Shown here in pieces: positions 11,824-21,705 of a DNA stretch of 64,000 nucleotides. Made by a program: the position numbers and the translations under genes. A model generated the notes under the pieces. The model was not told the DNA's origin and made no database searches. It saw only the letters and a program-made list of their open reading frames with translations. How positions within the stretch are numbered: the stretch's first letter is position 1; each line of letters opens with the position of its first letter. The DNA comes from Prorocentrum cordatum (Eukaryota > Sar > Dinophyceae > Prorocentrales > Prorocentraceae): positions 566,501 through 630,500 of the forward strand of contig CAUYUJ010015826.1 of assembly GCA_963575745.1 (NCBI GenBank), read 5' to 3'.

Positions 11824-12420
11824 AGGGACAAGCCAGATGCGCTCGCGTCATATCTGACGTCCTGCCCCTCCCGGCAATCCCTTACCGTGGTTTATATCTC
11901 CTCTCGATTCGCACGGTCGGCTGTCGCAGCAGGGCAGAGCATCACATGGCATAGCGTGGCGTGGCGACGCGCCGACCCAAGCAGTCAACGAATCGGCACC
12001 GAATGTGTACTCACTTCCGATGTTTTTTTCGGGTGGCCACTTTCGGTTTTTTTACTGTTCTTTCTGTTTTTGTTTCGGGTGGCCATTGGCACCGAATGTG
12101 TAATCACTTCCGATGGTTTTTCGGGTGGCCACTTTCTAGATGTTCGGGCCTATTTGGCAGGACCGATAGCCATGCCGTGGCAAGGCGCCAAAAATAATGA
12201 GGCCAGCGCTGCAGCGGGGGAGCGAGTCGGAACGAGCGGAAGCGCGGAAGGAAAATGAGGCCAGCGTTTCAGCGAGAGCAGCCTTTTGAAAAACAATCCA
12301 AGCGAAAACCAGTTTCCCGGGAATCTTGTGTGTAAGAAACCTGCACGTGGAGGAGGCCGAATATTCCCGGATGGCACCAGGGGAGAGAGAGGAGTAGTAT
12401 TCATTGTGCAATTGTGGAGG
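11824..12420 (+). repeat. E3 composite repeat, copy B
   Basis: GATGCGCTCGCGTCATATC followed by the TGACGTCCT segment, then a short ATGGCATAGCGTGG decamer tract and two copies of GGCACCGAATGTG...CACTTCCGATG (about 11995 and 12090). AATGAGGCCAGCG units follow (12197 and 12262), then the AGTAGTATTCATTGTG end. The part order is the same as copy A at 9500-10160. Confidence 0.65.
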
Positions 12421-12760
12421 GGGGGCAGAGGAGGGAGGAGGGAGAAGGCAGGGGGAGAGAGGGGGAGGAGGGAGGAGAGGAGGGAGAGAGAAGAGGAGGA
12501 GAGGACGACGAGGAGGGAGGAGGGAGGAGGGAGGGGGGGGGGAGAGGGGAGGCCGGAGGCAGGGGCAGGAGGGAGGGGGAGGCGTAGGCGGAGGAGGAGG
12601 AGGAGGAGGAGGAGGAGAGGAGGAGGAGGAGGAGGAGGAGGAGGATGGGGGAGGAGGAGGAGGAGGGGGGAGGAGAAGGAGGAGGAGTAGGTAGAGGAGG
12701 AGGAGGCGGAGGAGGAGGAGGAGGAGGAAGGGCGGGGGGAGCAGGCGGGGGGAGGAGGAT
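12420..12760 (+). repeat. GGA/GAG microsatellite
   Basis: Purine-only tract of GGA, GAG and GGGGGA units. A shorter (GAG)n tract occurs at 13003-13050, just before the exonuclease-like exon. Confidence 0.95.
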
Positions 12761-13071
12761 TTTTCAGCATCGGCAGCGACGAGGGAGGGGGGGCGCGGGA
12801 GAGGAGGGGGGAGGGAGGAGGAGTGGAAATATGAATCGGCACGGCCCTGGCGTGAACGGGTCCAGGGTCCCAGGGTCGGTTTTTCATCTTGAGCAGCGTT
12901 TTAACGCCCATGCGTGGCCGGGGGCACTGGCGGGAGGTCGAGGCAGCGAAAAAACGCCAGGGCCCTGTCCTTCAGGCTTTCTCTTCTTCCTGGCGGCGAT
13001 CTTGAGGAGGAGGAGGAGGAGGAGGAGGAGGAGGAGGAGGAGGAGGAGGACGACGAGCAAGGAGGAGCCAG

Positions 13072-13281
13072 GAGCTGCACTCGCCGGGGCACGCCCACGA
13101 CCCGGCGGAGGACGCTCGAACCGCGATGCTGCTGTACCGGCTCGTGTCTCCGCAGTGGGAGGAGTATGTCCTGAGGACTGATCGTGCTCCTCGTCGTTCT
13201 CCCGCTTCTGTTTCCAACTCTTGCTGCTCCTCCACGCCTCATCCTCTTCCTCCTATCGGGTATAGCCAGGAACCCGGGTAA
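13072..13281 (+). pseudogene. Exon fragment: DEDDh exonuclease Exo III block
   Basis: Following an acceptor-like CCAG (13068-13071), the frame reads ELHSPGHAHDPAEDARTA and then MLLYRLVSPQWEEYV, ending at TAA 13279-13281 unless spliced earlier (for example at GT 13165). GHAHDPxEDAxxAMxLYR is the C-terminal catalytic block (His...Asp) of REXO4/ISG20-like DEDDh 3'-5' exonucleases. It would complete the fragment at 1615-1737. The two are on the same strand, separated by the LINE and other repeats. Catalytic Asp/Glu residues of Exo I and II would lie upstream of this window or be lost. Confidence 0.5.
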
Positions 13282-14560
13282 GGGGACCCGGTTAGTGGTA
13301 GGGCCCTGGAGCCCCTCAATTGGCCAGATTCACTAAACCAGGTTTGCCGTAACTTGTGTTTTTCGGGTGACGGCAGTTCCGGTTAGCGGAAATGGGACGG
13401 GGGGGGGCGCCCCCGGTACAAATCACTAAACCAGGTTGCACTCAACCCAGTTCTGCCAACGCCCGATCCTATCCCTCAGGTATTGATTTTTACGTTCCTC
13501 GTGGCCGCCCCAGGGGCGGGATCGTTGAACTTGGGCAGCATAGGGTTCGCATGTACCCAGTGATGTAATTCACCGCCCTGAGGAAAGTAGGTGTTGTCCT
13601 CGACCAGACCCCTGGAACCGTCCAGTGGGGGTGCTCTGGCTAGAATATCAAGGCGGATACTGCCGTGGCGACGAGGACCCCCTGGAGGAACAAAAAATCC
13701 AGCAAAACTATGCTATTCGAATTTCGTTCCTTCTCGATCCTCGAATTCACTCTCGAACCTCGCTCCTCCCATCGACCGCCAATCTCCGAATCGAATCTCG
13801 ATCCTCGAACCCCCAGGCGAACTGTGAAATCCCCAGTCGAACTGTGAACTTGGAAACTTCAATCGAACTTCCAATAAAGCATCCATGATGATCGAACCTT
13901 TTCGAGAGCCTCGATTCCCAGCCCCCCGCCGTAGCGTTTTTTTGTTCATTTACGACGTCGGTTCACAGAAAATTGGACGCCTTCACCCAGACCATTTCGC
14001 CACCTTGTTTAGTTATTCCAAGGTCCGTCGCCATTTCTGCTCAAACTGTTGGGTTCCGAATCCAAGCCGCAAGTTGCCGCGCGCAAAAAAACATCAACAC
14101 ACCCGTTTATCATCCTCAACCCTTGTCGGTTCGCATTCCCTGCGCAGTTCCAGTGGTCCATGCCCCAAACGCACGCGTGTCTGTATCGCGTCACTCATCT
14201 TAATGACCCAGAACAGCTCAATGTCGGACACAGCGCAGTTATCGCATTGCACGGTTCAAAGCGACACGCACCTTGTCCAGTTGGGCCTTTCCCTTCTTCA
14301 GGAGTCGCCCCATGGGAACCAGTCGATGGAGAGCGCCCTGCCGCGCAAATGGGCAAGATCCGGGAGAGGTTTGCCAGCGCAGAGATCAGCGGCAGCGGCT
14401 TCCTCCCCAGCCAGACCGCGAAGCTGGAGTCTGAACCACGAATGGCATCGTGTGCGACGCTTGTCATCCAGGACATAGATGTCACAACGGACATGCGTGA
14501 TTGGTTGCCTTGTGACCGATAGCACGAGCCTGAGCCCGAAGTACCCATGCACTTGCGGAT
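13282..14560. other. No confident gene; short direct repeats
   Basis: Contains the direct repeat CACTAAACCAGGTT (13330 and 13423) and a decayed CTCGAATCTCGATCC-like minisatellite at 13725-13880. I see no conserved domain. Confidence 0.4.
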
Positions 14561-14599
14561 CGATGAAATTCTCAACCAAACCAACTCTGCTCTTCAGCC

Positions 14600-15230
14600 A
14601 CAAATCAGTACCAGACTTTTGCAAATGACGACGCCGCGGTGGACGAAGGTGTACTTGCCCATACCTTGGCGACCAGTGGCTGCCATGAATTTGTGTGTTA
14701 CTGCGACGATCCGACGTACGGAACTGCTACGCGCGACGTGTGCCCTGCAACGTGTGGTTTGTGCCGCCAGGTACCAGCCGCCGCACTGACGTCTCCGAGC
14801 AGCTCGCCCATCGCGGCCACGACCGTTTCACCACTTTGAATTTCCCGGTGCATCAACGGTGAGTACTGCTCGGCAACAATAGTTGCACGTTTCCAGAGTG
14901 CACGGGGATGTGCGAAGGTGATAAGGTGATCGGCCTCAATTCGATCATGCATTGCAAGACTGATGGGCAATTGCAGGTGGTAGTGCCATGCGCGGCTACG
15001 ACAAGATCAATGACAATGGTTTGTGGCGGAGCCCGCTTGCGCCCGAACATGTGAGACCAATTGTACGCCGTGCTGGTTTTCCGCGACGTTTTTTCTTCAA
15101 GTCCCAGGCAAGTACTACTGTATTCCAGACACAGGACTCCGGACGTTTTTTGGTTTCGCATGCGGTACCAGCAGTTGTTTCGCGTGCGGTGCCAGCAGGT
15201 GGCGGCTTTGGGTCGAGTAGGGGATCTGCT
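14600..15230 (+). CDS. Cysteine-rich exon cluster with ShKT-like module (partial gene)
   Basis: One frame across 14625-14770 reads CHEFVCYCDDPTYGTA followed by CPATCGLCR. This has the spacing of ShKT-like modules common in dinoflagellate surface or secreted proteins, and ends at a GT donor (14771). A second open stretch (about 14874-14976) reads SCTFPECTGMCEGDKVIG followed by CK, and ends at CAG|GT (14977). A third (15023-15220) reads PACARTCETNCTPCW and then GKYYCIPDTG. These look like exons of one secreted Cys-rich protein with introns of roughly 100 bp. Exact joins, start and stop are unresolved, and it may be a pseudogene. Confidence 0.4.
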
Positions 15231-15504
15231 GTGGTTTTATGCTGGACATGGTGGAGAGCCCAGCTCCAGCTCCCTTACGCAGCTGACAGAAGCCTGTGGC
15301 TGTTGCGTGAACTTCCCTGCGGCGCACCAGGCCTCCGTCGCGCCATCGCCAGTGCCCAGTCCAACGCCCTTATCTGACGCCCTGTCCGACACTACACGGA
15401 AGTCGGGCCTGTCCTTCTACATGAGGGATATTCCAGAATAGTCGAAAAGTAGTATGGGATTTTTTTGTTGGCGCATGTTTTGAGTATGTTTGGGCATTTT
15501 GTCT

Positions 15505-15545
15505 GCCAAAATTCCCCTGTAGGGGGGCATGCCCGACCTAACACT
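15505..15545 (+). repeat. 40-bp dispersed repeat, copy 1
   Basis: CCAAAATTCCCCTGTAGGGG followed by GGCATGCCCGACCTAA. It recurs as CCAAAATCCGCCTGTAGGGG followed by GACATGCCTGACCTAA at 30808-30842. It may be one end of a mobile element. Confidence 0.5.
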
Positions 15546-15739
15546 ACACGGCGCCATGTCTTACGTGTTTCCCGACGGCTCTCCCGACGCCCAGTCCAAC
15601 GCCGAGCCCGCCGTATCCCCTGGGCTGGACGACGCCACATCTGATGTTTCTCCCTGCGGCGGACGGAGCTGCCCCTGCCAAGTAACACCGTGCCAAGTAA
15701 CACCCTCCCTGCGTGCTTCCAGGGTGCCCTCGGTATAAT

Positions 15740-17035
15740 TGGGTTTCGATCGTTTTTCTACAACCAAAAATCAATGGATGTCCTGGGGTCTAAGGGTTAG
15801 GTTGCTGGTGGAAGGTTTCTTGTGGTCGAGCTCTGATTGTAAACGTTTGTCGTGGGAAGTCCGCCCGGCAGTCCTTACTTCGCGCCGGGGCCAGGGCGCG
15901 CAAGTTGGGAAGACGGGGCGCGCCCGTTTGCATGTCCACAGTAAGCCGAAGTCCGCGCTACAGTTTCGGTACAACCGTCACGCGCTTCCTCTGCTCCATG
16001 CTCCATAGGGAGCTCCACCCAAGTCCATGCGGGCAAGCCGTTGCGACATTCTCAAAATCGTTCGCTGCTGGGCCCGCCGCGCGGCGCCCCCGTCGTTGCC
16101 CTTGATCCAATGGCGCCCCCGCAGCGTGAGTTGCGCAACGCGCCGGCTGCCGCGCGCGGCGCGGCGCGGGCGGCCCCTGCGGCGTCGGGCCTCTCGCGCG
16201 GCGCCGCGCAGGCAGAGCGGCCCGCCTCCTGCGCTCGGCAGAGGGGCCGTGCCGCGCTGCCGTGGCTGTGCCGGGGAGGCTTCGAAGCCTCGCAGGAGCG
16301 CCGCGGCCGGTCCGCCTCGTGGGGAGGCGCCATCGCCCAGGCGGCGCCGCCGGCGCGCGCGCGTGCGGCGCGGGCCTGCAGATGCCGAGACGGCGGCCCT
16401 CTAGATGATGGTGGATGACGGCGTCGACGGCGCTGACGGCCCTGCTGCGGCCGCGGCCGCGAGCGCCCCTCCGCGCCCCTCCGCGCCCTGGCGGCGGGCC
16501 CCCTGGCGGAGGGCCCCGCGGGCGTCGGGATCGTGGCGCCCTCCCGTTCGCGGACGCGGCCCCTGGCGGAGGCCCTCGCGCTCGCGGTGATGGGGGCGGC
16601 GCGGCAGCCGCGGCGGGCCCCGGCTCGGGCCCTGGGCCATCCAAGGTCGAGATCGAGCGTCTGTTGGCGGCGTCCGTGTAGATGCTGCAGCGTGCCGCAG
16701 GCTGGGGTCCCAGCCGCGAGGACGAGCTCCGCGGTGAGCTCAGGCGCAGGCTGCAGGCATGTCTGGGGCACGCATGATGCCCTGCAGTGCGGGCGTGCGG
16801 CAGCTTCTTTCGTGGCCGCTCGCGTCTGCGCCGCCTCGGGCCTCCGTGAGGCCGCCAGGGAATGGCTTCGGTGGAGTCCCCCCTTTTGGGGGGGGCACGG
16901 CCAGGAGGGTACCCCGCGAGAGCGCCCCTGGTGTCGCTGTATACCTACCCCCTTTTCTCTGCCCGCCCGCGCAGGTGGGCGCCCTGGGAGGGCTGCTTTT
17001 GGGGCCGCTGCAGAACTCTTCACCATAAAAAAGTT
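15740..17035. other. GC-extreme block, no confident gene
   Basis: 16080-16670 is made almost wholly of GCG, CGC and GGC strings, so every frame is open and rich in Ala, Arg, Gly and Pro. A short plus-strand stretch near 16640-16770 (PSKVEIERLLAASV, and after a stop SREDELRGELRRRL) is protein-like and could be a relic exon. I assign no function. Confidence 0.35.
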
Positions 17036-17039
17036 ATTA

Positions 17040-18600
17040 CGGGCGCCGTCCGCATGCGTCCGCGCCACCTATGTCGGCGCTCACAGGGTTCGCGGTTCCA
17101 TTGGGAGCTACACCCAAGGCCCCAGCGGTTCCGTCCACATGCGCCCGCGCCGCCACTTTCGGCACACCTCTCACGCGCGTCGCGGCCCCATCGTGAACCC
17201 CACCTAAGTACCCAGCGGCACCGTCCACATGCATCAGCGCCACTAGTTTCGGCGCGCCCCCCAAACGTTTCGTGGCCCCATAGGGAGCTCCACCCGACGC
17301 CCCAGCGGCCTTGTCCCCATGCGTCCACGCCGCCAATTTTCGGCGCACCCTTGACATGTTTCGTGGCCCTATACGCAGTCCACCGAAGGCCCCAGCGGCC
17401 GTCCACGCGCGTCCGCGCCACCAATTGCGGCACGCCCCTCACGCTTTGTGGCCCCGCAGGGAGCTCCGCCATATGTTCGAATAGAACCGTCCACGTGCTT
17501 CCGCGCTACCCATGTTGACACCCCCCCACACGGCCCGTGGCCCCACCTTAGGGAGCTACACCCAAGGCCCCAGCGGTGCCGTCCACATGCGCCGACGCCA
17601 CCAATTTCGGCACGCCTTTGACACGTTTCGTGGGCTCTTAGGGAACTCCAGCGAAGGCACAAGCGGCACCGTGCGCATGCGCCCACCCCACCGACGTCGG
17701 CCCATAGGCAGCCCCACCGAAAGCCCGAGCAGCACCGTCCACATGTGCCCGCGCCACCCATATCAGCACGCCCCTCACTCGCGTCGTGGACTCATGGTTG
17801 AAAGTCCAAGCGGTACCGTCGGCATGCGTCCACGCCACCATTTTCGGCACACCTTCATTCGCTTCGTGGCCCCATAGGCACCCCCACCGAAGGCTCCAGC
17901 AACACCGTCCACATGCGTTCGCGCCACCGATGCCGGCACCCCCCACACGTTTCGTTGACCCAGAAGCAGCTCCACCGATGGCCCCAGCGGCTGTTTTCGC
18001 ATGCGCCGACCGCACCCATGTCGGCACACCCCTGACACGCTTCGTGGCCCCACAGGGAGCTCCACCCAAGGCCCTACTGGCACCTTCCACAGCCACTGAT
18101 TCTGGCACGCCGCCCTTCACATGCGTAGCCTTACGGGGAACCTCGCCCAAGGCCCCAGTGGCAACGTTCGCAGTCGTCCACCGCGCCCATGTCGATACAC
18201 CCCTCAAATGTTTCGTTGACCCACGTGGAGCTCCACCGAAGGTCCCAGTGGCTGCGTTCACATGCGCCCGCCGCTCCGCGCCCATGTCGGCACGCCCCTG
18301 ACGCTTCGTGGCCCCACAGGGAGCTCCACCCAAGACCCCAGCGGCACCGTCCGCATGCGTCTTCGCCACCCATGTCGGCGCACCCCTTCACACGCTGCGT
18401 GGCCCCAGCGGCACCGTCCTCACCTGCCCGCGCAATTCATCCCGGCGAACCCTCACACGTTGCGTGGCCCCACGCCGCTCGCATGCGCCCGCGCCACCAA
18501 TTTTGGCCCCCCCGCGCGCTGCGTGGCCCCAAAGGGAGCCCCACCCAAGGCCCGAATGGCACCGTTCCCCCCTCCCCTCAGCATGGCGCTCGGTTTTGGG
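17040..18600. repeat. 90-bp satellite, about 17 units
   Basis: Tandem units with the consensus GGGAGCTCCACCCAAGGCCC, then CAGCGGCACCGTCCACATGC and GTGGCCCCA. Spacing of the CAGCGG landmark is 90, 90, 90 and 178 bp from 17123. Because 90 is a multiple of three, the minus strand stays open for long stretches as a 30-residue repeat (HVDGAAGALGGAPYGATKR-like), the longest at 17638-18369. I see no start context or known domain, so satellite DNA is the default reading. Confidence 0.85.
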
Positions 18601-19435
18601 ATGATTCACCTGCAGTACTGCGGCTGAAGCCACCACCACGGGTGTCTCTTCGGCTGCGGCAGTGCCCTGGGCTCTTTCTCTCTTTCTCTCTCTCTTTGTT
18701 TTGTTTCTCTCTCTCTCTCTCTCTCTCCCTCTCCCACCACATAGTCTGCCCACGTTTCGATACTTTCCCGGTCCGGGTCTCGGGCCGTCCTGTTCCCTCC
18801 GACGTGCCAGCTCGGCTGGCCTTTGTCGGTCACTGCGCGGGCCCCGCTCGCTTCTTGGTGACGCGATCCCATTCGCAACGGTATGCGCATCAGGTCCGGA
18901 AGCGTGGGTCCGACGGGGCGATTTCTGACCGACGGAGTTTAGCGTGCGCCCGCGCCGCGCGGGCGGCCACGGACCTCCCGCGTTGCCGGCGCCCCGGCCC
19001 CAGCCCACGCCCGCGCCCCGCAACATGCGGCGGCGGCCAGCTCGCCCCAGGCTTTCAGGAATCATCGACCTCCTTCCGATGCTGGCCCTCCTCCCTCCTT
19101 CATCCTCCTTCCTCCTTGTCCTCTTCCCTCCGCTGCTGCTGCTCCTCTCCACCGAGGATTGCCCCCCCCGCGCGCGCCCGCCAACGTGCGTGCCCCATCG
19201 CGGGGACCCGTCCTCGGACCAGCCTCCCGTCAGCTCGTTGCGTTTGTTTGGGACGCTCGACCTGTCATGGATACTTCTGGATACTTTTGCTGCTGCTCCT
19301 CCTCCTTGTGGTCCCCTTCGCTGCAGGAAGTGGGGCGCGCTGCCCCGGGAGGTGCTGGAGCCGCGGCCCCCGGCTCGGCGGCGGCGGCGCGCCGCCGTCC
19401 GGCCACGGGCGGAGCCGGCGCCCGAGCAGGAGGCC
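18600..19435. other. (TC)n tract and unassigned GC-rich DNA
   Basis: 18670-18735 is a (TC)n/(CTCT)n tract. The rest has open but low-complexity frames and no domain that I recognise. Confidence 0.45.
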
Positions 19436-19437
19436 GC

Positions 19438-20030
19438 TTCCGTCTCCGCCTCTTCCTTCTCCGCCTCTTCCTTCTCCGCCTCTTCCTCCTCCTCCTCCTC
19501 CTCCTCCTCCTCCTCCTCCTCCTCCTCTCCTCCTCTCTCCTCCTCCCTCCTCCTCCTCCTCCTCTTCCTCCTCCTCCTCGTGCGCCTCCTCCTCATTTTC
19601 CTCCTTCACCTCCCTCCTCCTCTTTTCACTTCTTCTTCCTCCTCCTCCTCCTCCTCCTCCTCCTCGTCCTCCGCCTCCGCTTCCGCCTCCGCTGCCGCAT
19701 CCTCCTCCTTCCTTTCCTCCTCCTCCTCCTTCCTCCTCCGCTTCCTCCTCCTCCTCCCCCCTCCTCCTCCTCCTTCTCCTCCTCCTCCTCCTCCTCCTCC
19801 TCCGTCCTCCTTCCTCCTCCACCTTCCCCTCCTCCTCCCTACTCCCCCTCCTTCCTCCTCCTCCTCCTCCTCCTCCTCCTCCTCCTCCTCCTCCGCCTCC
19901 GTCTCCGCCTCCGCTTCCGCCTCCGCTGCCGCATCTTCCTCCTCGTCCACTTCCTCCTTCTCCTCCACCTCCTCCGCCTCCTCCGCCTCCGCTTTCTCCT
20001 CCTCCGCCTCCTCCTCCCCCTCCTCCCGCA
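19438..20030 (+). repeat. CTC/TCC microsatellite
   Basis: About 590 bp of (CTC)n with CGCCTC and TTCCTC variants; the complement of the GAG arrays elsewhere. Confidence 0.95.
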
Positions 20031-20034
20031 GACC

Positions 20035-20620
20035 TCGAGGACCGAACAGTGTGATCGAAGTGGTCGGCGGCGCGCCGAAGGCGGTAGACGGCTAACGGCG
20101 TTCTTTGTCACAGTGTGGTCGGCTTCGGCATTGTAGGTGGGACCGGCTTGTGGCCAAAAACCAGGTGCAGGAAAATGTGGTGAAATTTCGTTGTGCAGTT
20201 TTCGCTCGGCACACTCGCATATTGGAAGTTTAGGAACGTGTGGTTCGTGTTTTCTTTCGATGCATTTTGCGAGCATCGTGGGTCGCAGAAGCCAGATTCC
20301 ACATCGCTCCATGAAGTTGCCACGCCGTTAACCTGGCCTTGGAAGGGGGAAGTGGTTTTTGATGGACAAAATCCTGCACCACCCGCACACATGGTGTGCT
20401 TGCGGCGCAAATTGCAGCGCGCCCCCCTGCCCCCGATCCGATGTTGGTTGGCATCGCCAGTGGAGCGCAGGTTTTCGGCCAGTCCGCCGATCGACACATC
20501 GTGGTGCAGCCCGCCAGTCTTGAATTGGGTGTGCGGGGTGCGTTCACAAAAACCAGCATAAAAGGTTCAGGATTTTGTGTCCATCAGCTGAACTGAGAGG
20601 GGCCAGGCCTTCTTAGAAGG
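20035..20620. other. No recognised feature
   Basis: 580 bp of moderately complex DNA without a recognisable domain, repeat or RNA gene. Confidence 0.35.
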
Positions 20621-20825
20621 CGCCGGGGCTTTGGAGAAGGCTTCGAAAGCTTCTCTGAAGGCCTGGGGCCTTCTGAGCCTTCTGGCAAGGGCCCGCCCCC
20701 TCTGCTTTCCCTCCCGGGCGCGCTGCCGAGAGCGGAGACGAAGACGGACAGCAGTCCCTGACAATGCTGAGCAGGACTCGGTGCCGGTGTCGCCGCGGAA
20801 ATTCTTGTCAGGAGGGAAAAAAAAA

Positions 20826-20930
20826 TACAGACACAATGAATCGCCGAATCCCAGGAAAATATGGGAACATACGGGAAGTAGGGGGGAAGACGAACATCCA
20901 TAACATATATATATATATATATATATATAA
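20826..20930 (+). repeat. E5 repeat arm plus (TA)n
   Basis: ACACAATGAATCGCCGAATC, then CCAGGAAAATATGGGAACAT and GGGGGGAAGACGAA, match 46153-46220. An (AT)n run at 20906-20928 follows. Confidence 0.6.
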
Positions 20931-20989
20931 CATAAACGGCGTCCGGGGCCCCGCGGCCCAGGGTCGCACACTTTTCCCAAACTCCCCCC

Positions 20990-21581
20990 CCCCCCGTAAC
21001 CGAATTTGCCCCCTGGGCTGCGGGGGCCTTTTTTGGCATCCAGGGGCCCGTTTTCGGAGTTCCGGAATTTGTTCCGCTTCCCCGAGGCGTCCAACTAGGC
21101 TTCTGAAGACGGCAAGCAGCCGCCAAGACGGCCCAAGAGCGCTCCAAGCCGCCCAAGATGGCCCCATGATCGGCCCAAGAGGCCCCCAAGATGCCCCAAG
21201 GTCGCTCCGCGAGGACCTCCAAGAGAGCCCCAAGACGCCAAAATCATTGATTTGCATTCGTGTGTTCCAATATGTGTTGCTTCTCACGTTTTCGAGCGGC
21301 CGATACTCCAAGACTGCCCAAGAAGCCTCCAACGTCGCCCCAAGACGCCCCCAAGAGGCCCCCAAAGAGGCCCCCAAGAGGCCTCCAAGACAACCCAAGA
21401 GGGCCGCATGATCGGCTCAAGAGGCCCCCAAGAGGGCCTGAAGAGGGCCTGAAGACGGCTGGAAGATGGGCCCAAGAGAGGGAACGCGAACAGACCTTTC
21501 GAGATTCCCGCCCCCAGAGACCCCCAGGAGGCCCCAAGAGGCCCCCAAGTGGCTCCAAGAGGCTCCAAAGAGGCCCCAAAG
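20990..21581 (-). repeat. E1 array element in antisense, part split off by the retrogene
   Basis: CCCAAGAGGCCCC-type units, the reverse complement of the arrays elsewhere. The element continues at 23719-23880 after the retrogene. Read on the minus strand, that part begins with CCCATCCCGCAACCGTG and GATGTTCGCTGGG, like the left end of the TYW1 intron element. The retrogene therefore inserted into a pre-existing E1 element. Confidence 0.7.
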
Positions 21582-21598
21582 ATGCTTAAGAGAGGTCC

Positions 21599-21620
21599 TC
21601 CGTAGCCATTTTGGCTCAAG
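21599..21620 (+). promoter_or_regulatory. Full-length dinoflagellate spliced-leader sequence, genomically encoded
   Basis: The 22 bases match the dinoflagellate SL consensus at every position: T, CCGTAG, then CCATTTTGGCTCAAG. The SL is normally added in trans to mRNAs and is not found in front of genes. It is followed by CC rather than the GT donor of an SL RNA gene, so this is a copied mRNA 5' end. Confidence 0.95.
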
Positions 21621-21635
21621 CCACTCGGGCTCAAG
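21621..21635 (+). promoter_or_regulatory. Relict (inner) spliced leader
   Basis: CCACTCGGGCTCAAG matches the last 15 bases of the SL (CCATTTTGGCTCAAG) at 12 of 15 positions and abuts the complete SL. In dinoflagellates the AG inside an older SL can serve as the new trans-splice acceptor, leaving exactly this 15-nt remnant. It implies an earlier round of retroposition of the parent gene. Confidence 0.8.
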
Positions 21636-21705
21636 CTTCGCTTCCGCGAGCGCTGCACCGCCCACATTTCGATCCCGCCGAGATTTGCCACCCGTGACAT
21701 CGGCC

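Noticed and set aside
16052-17068. A 338-codon minus-strand frame in the GC-extreme block
   Set aside because: Composed of Ala/Arg/Pro/Gly in a region where all frames are open, with no domain or codon bias to support it.
21599-21620. An SL RNA gene
   Set aside because: The SL exon is not followed by a GT donor or a short intron with Sm-site-like sequence; an mRNA leader and coding sequence follow instead.
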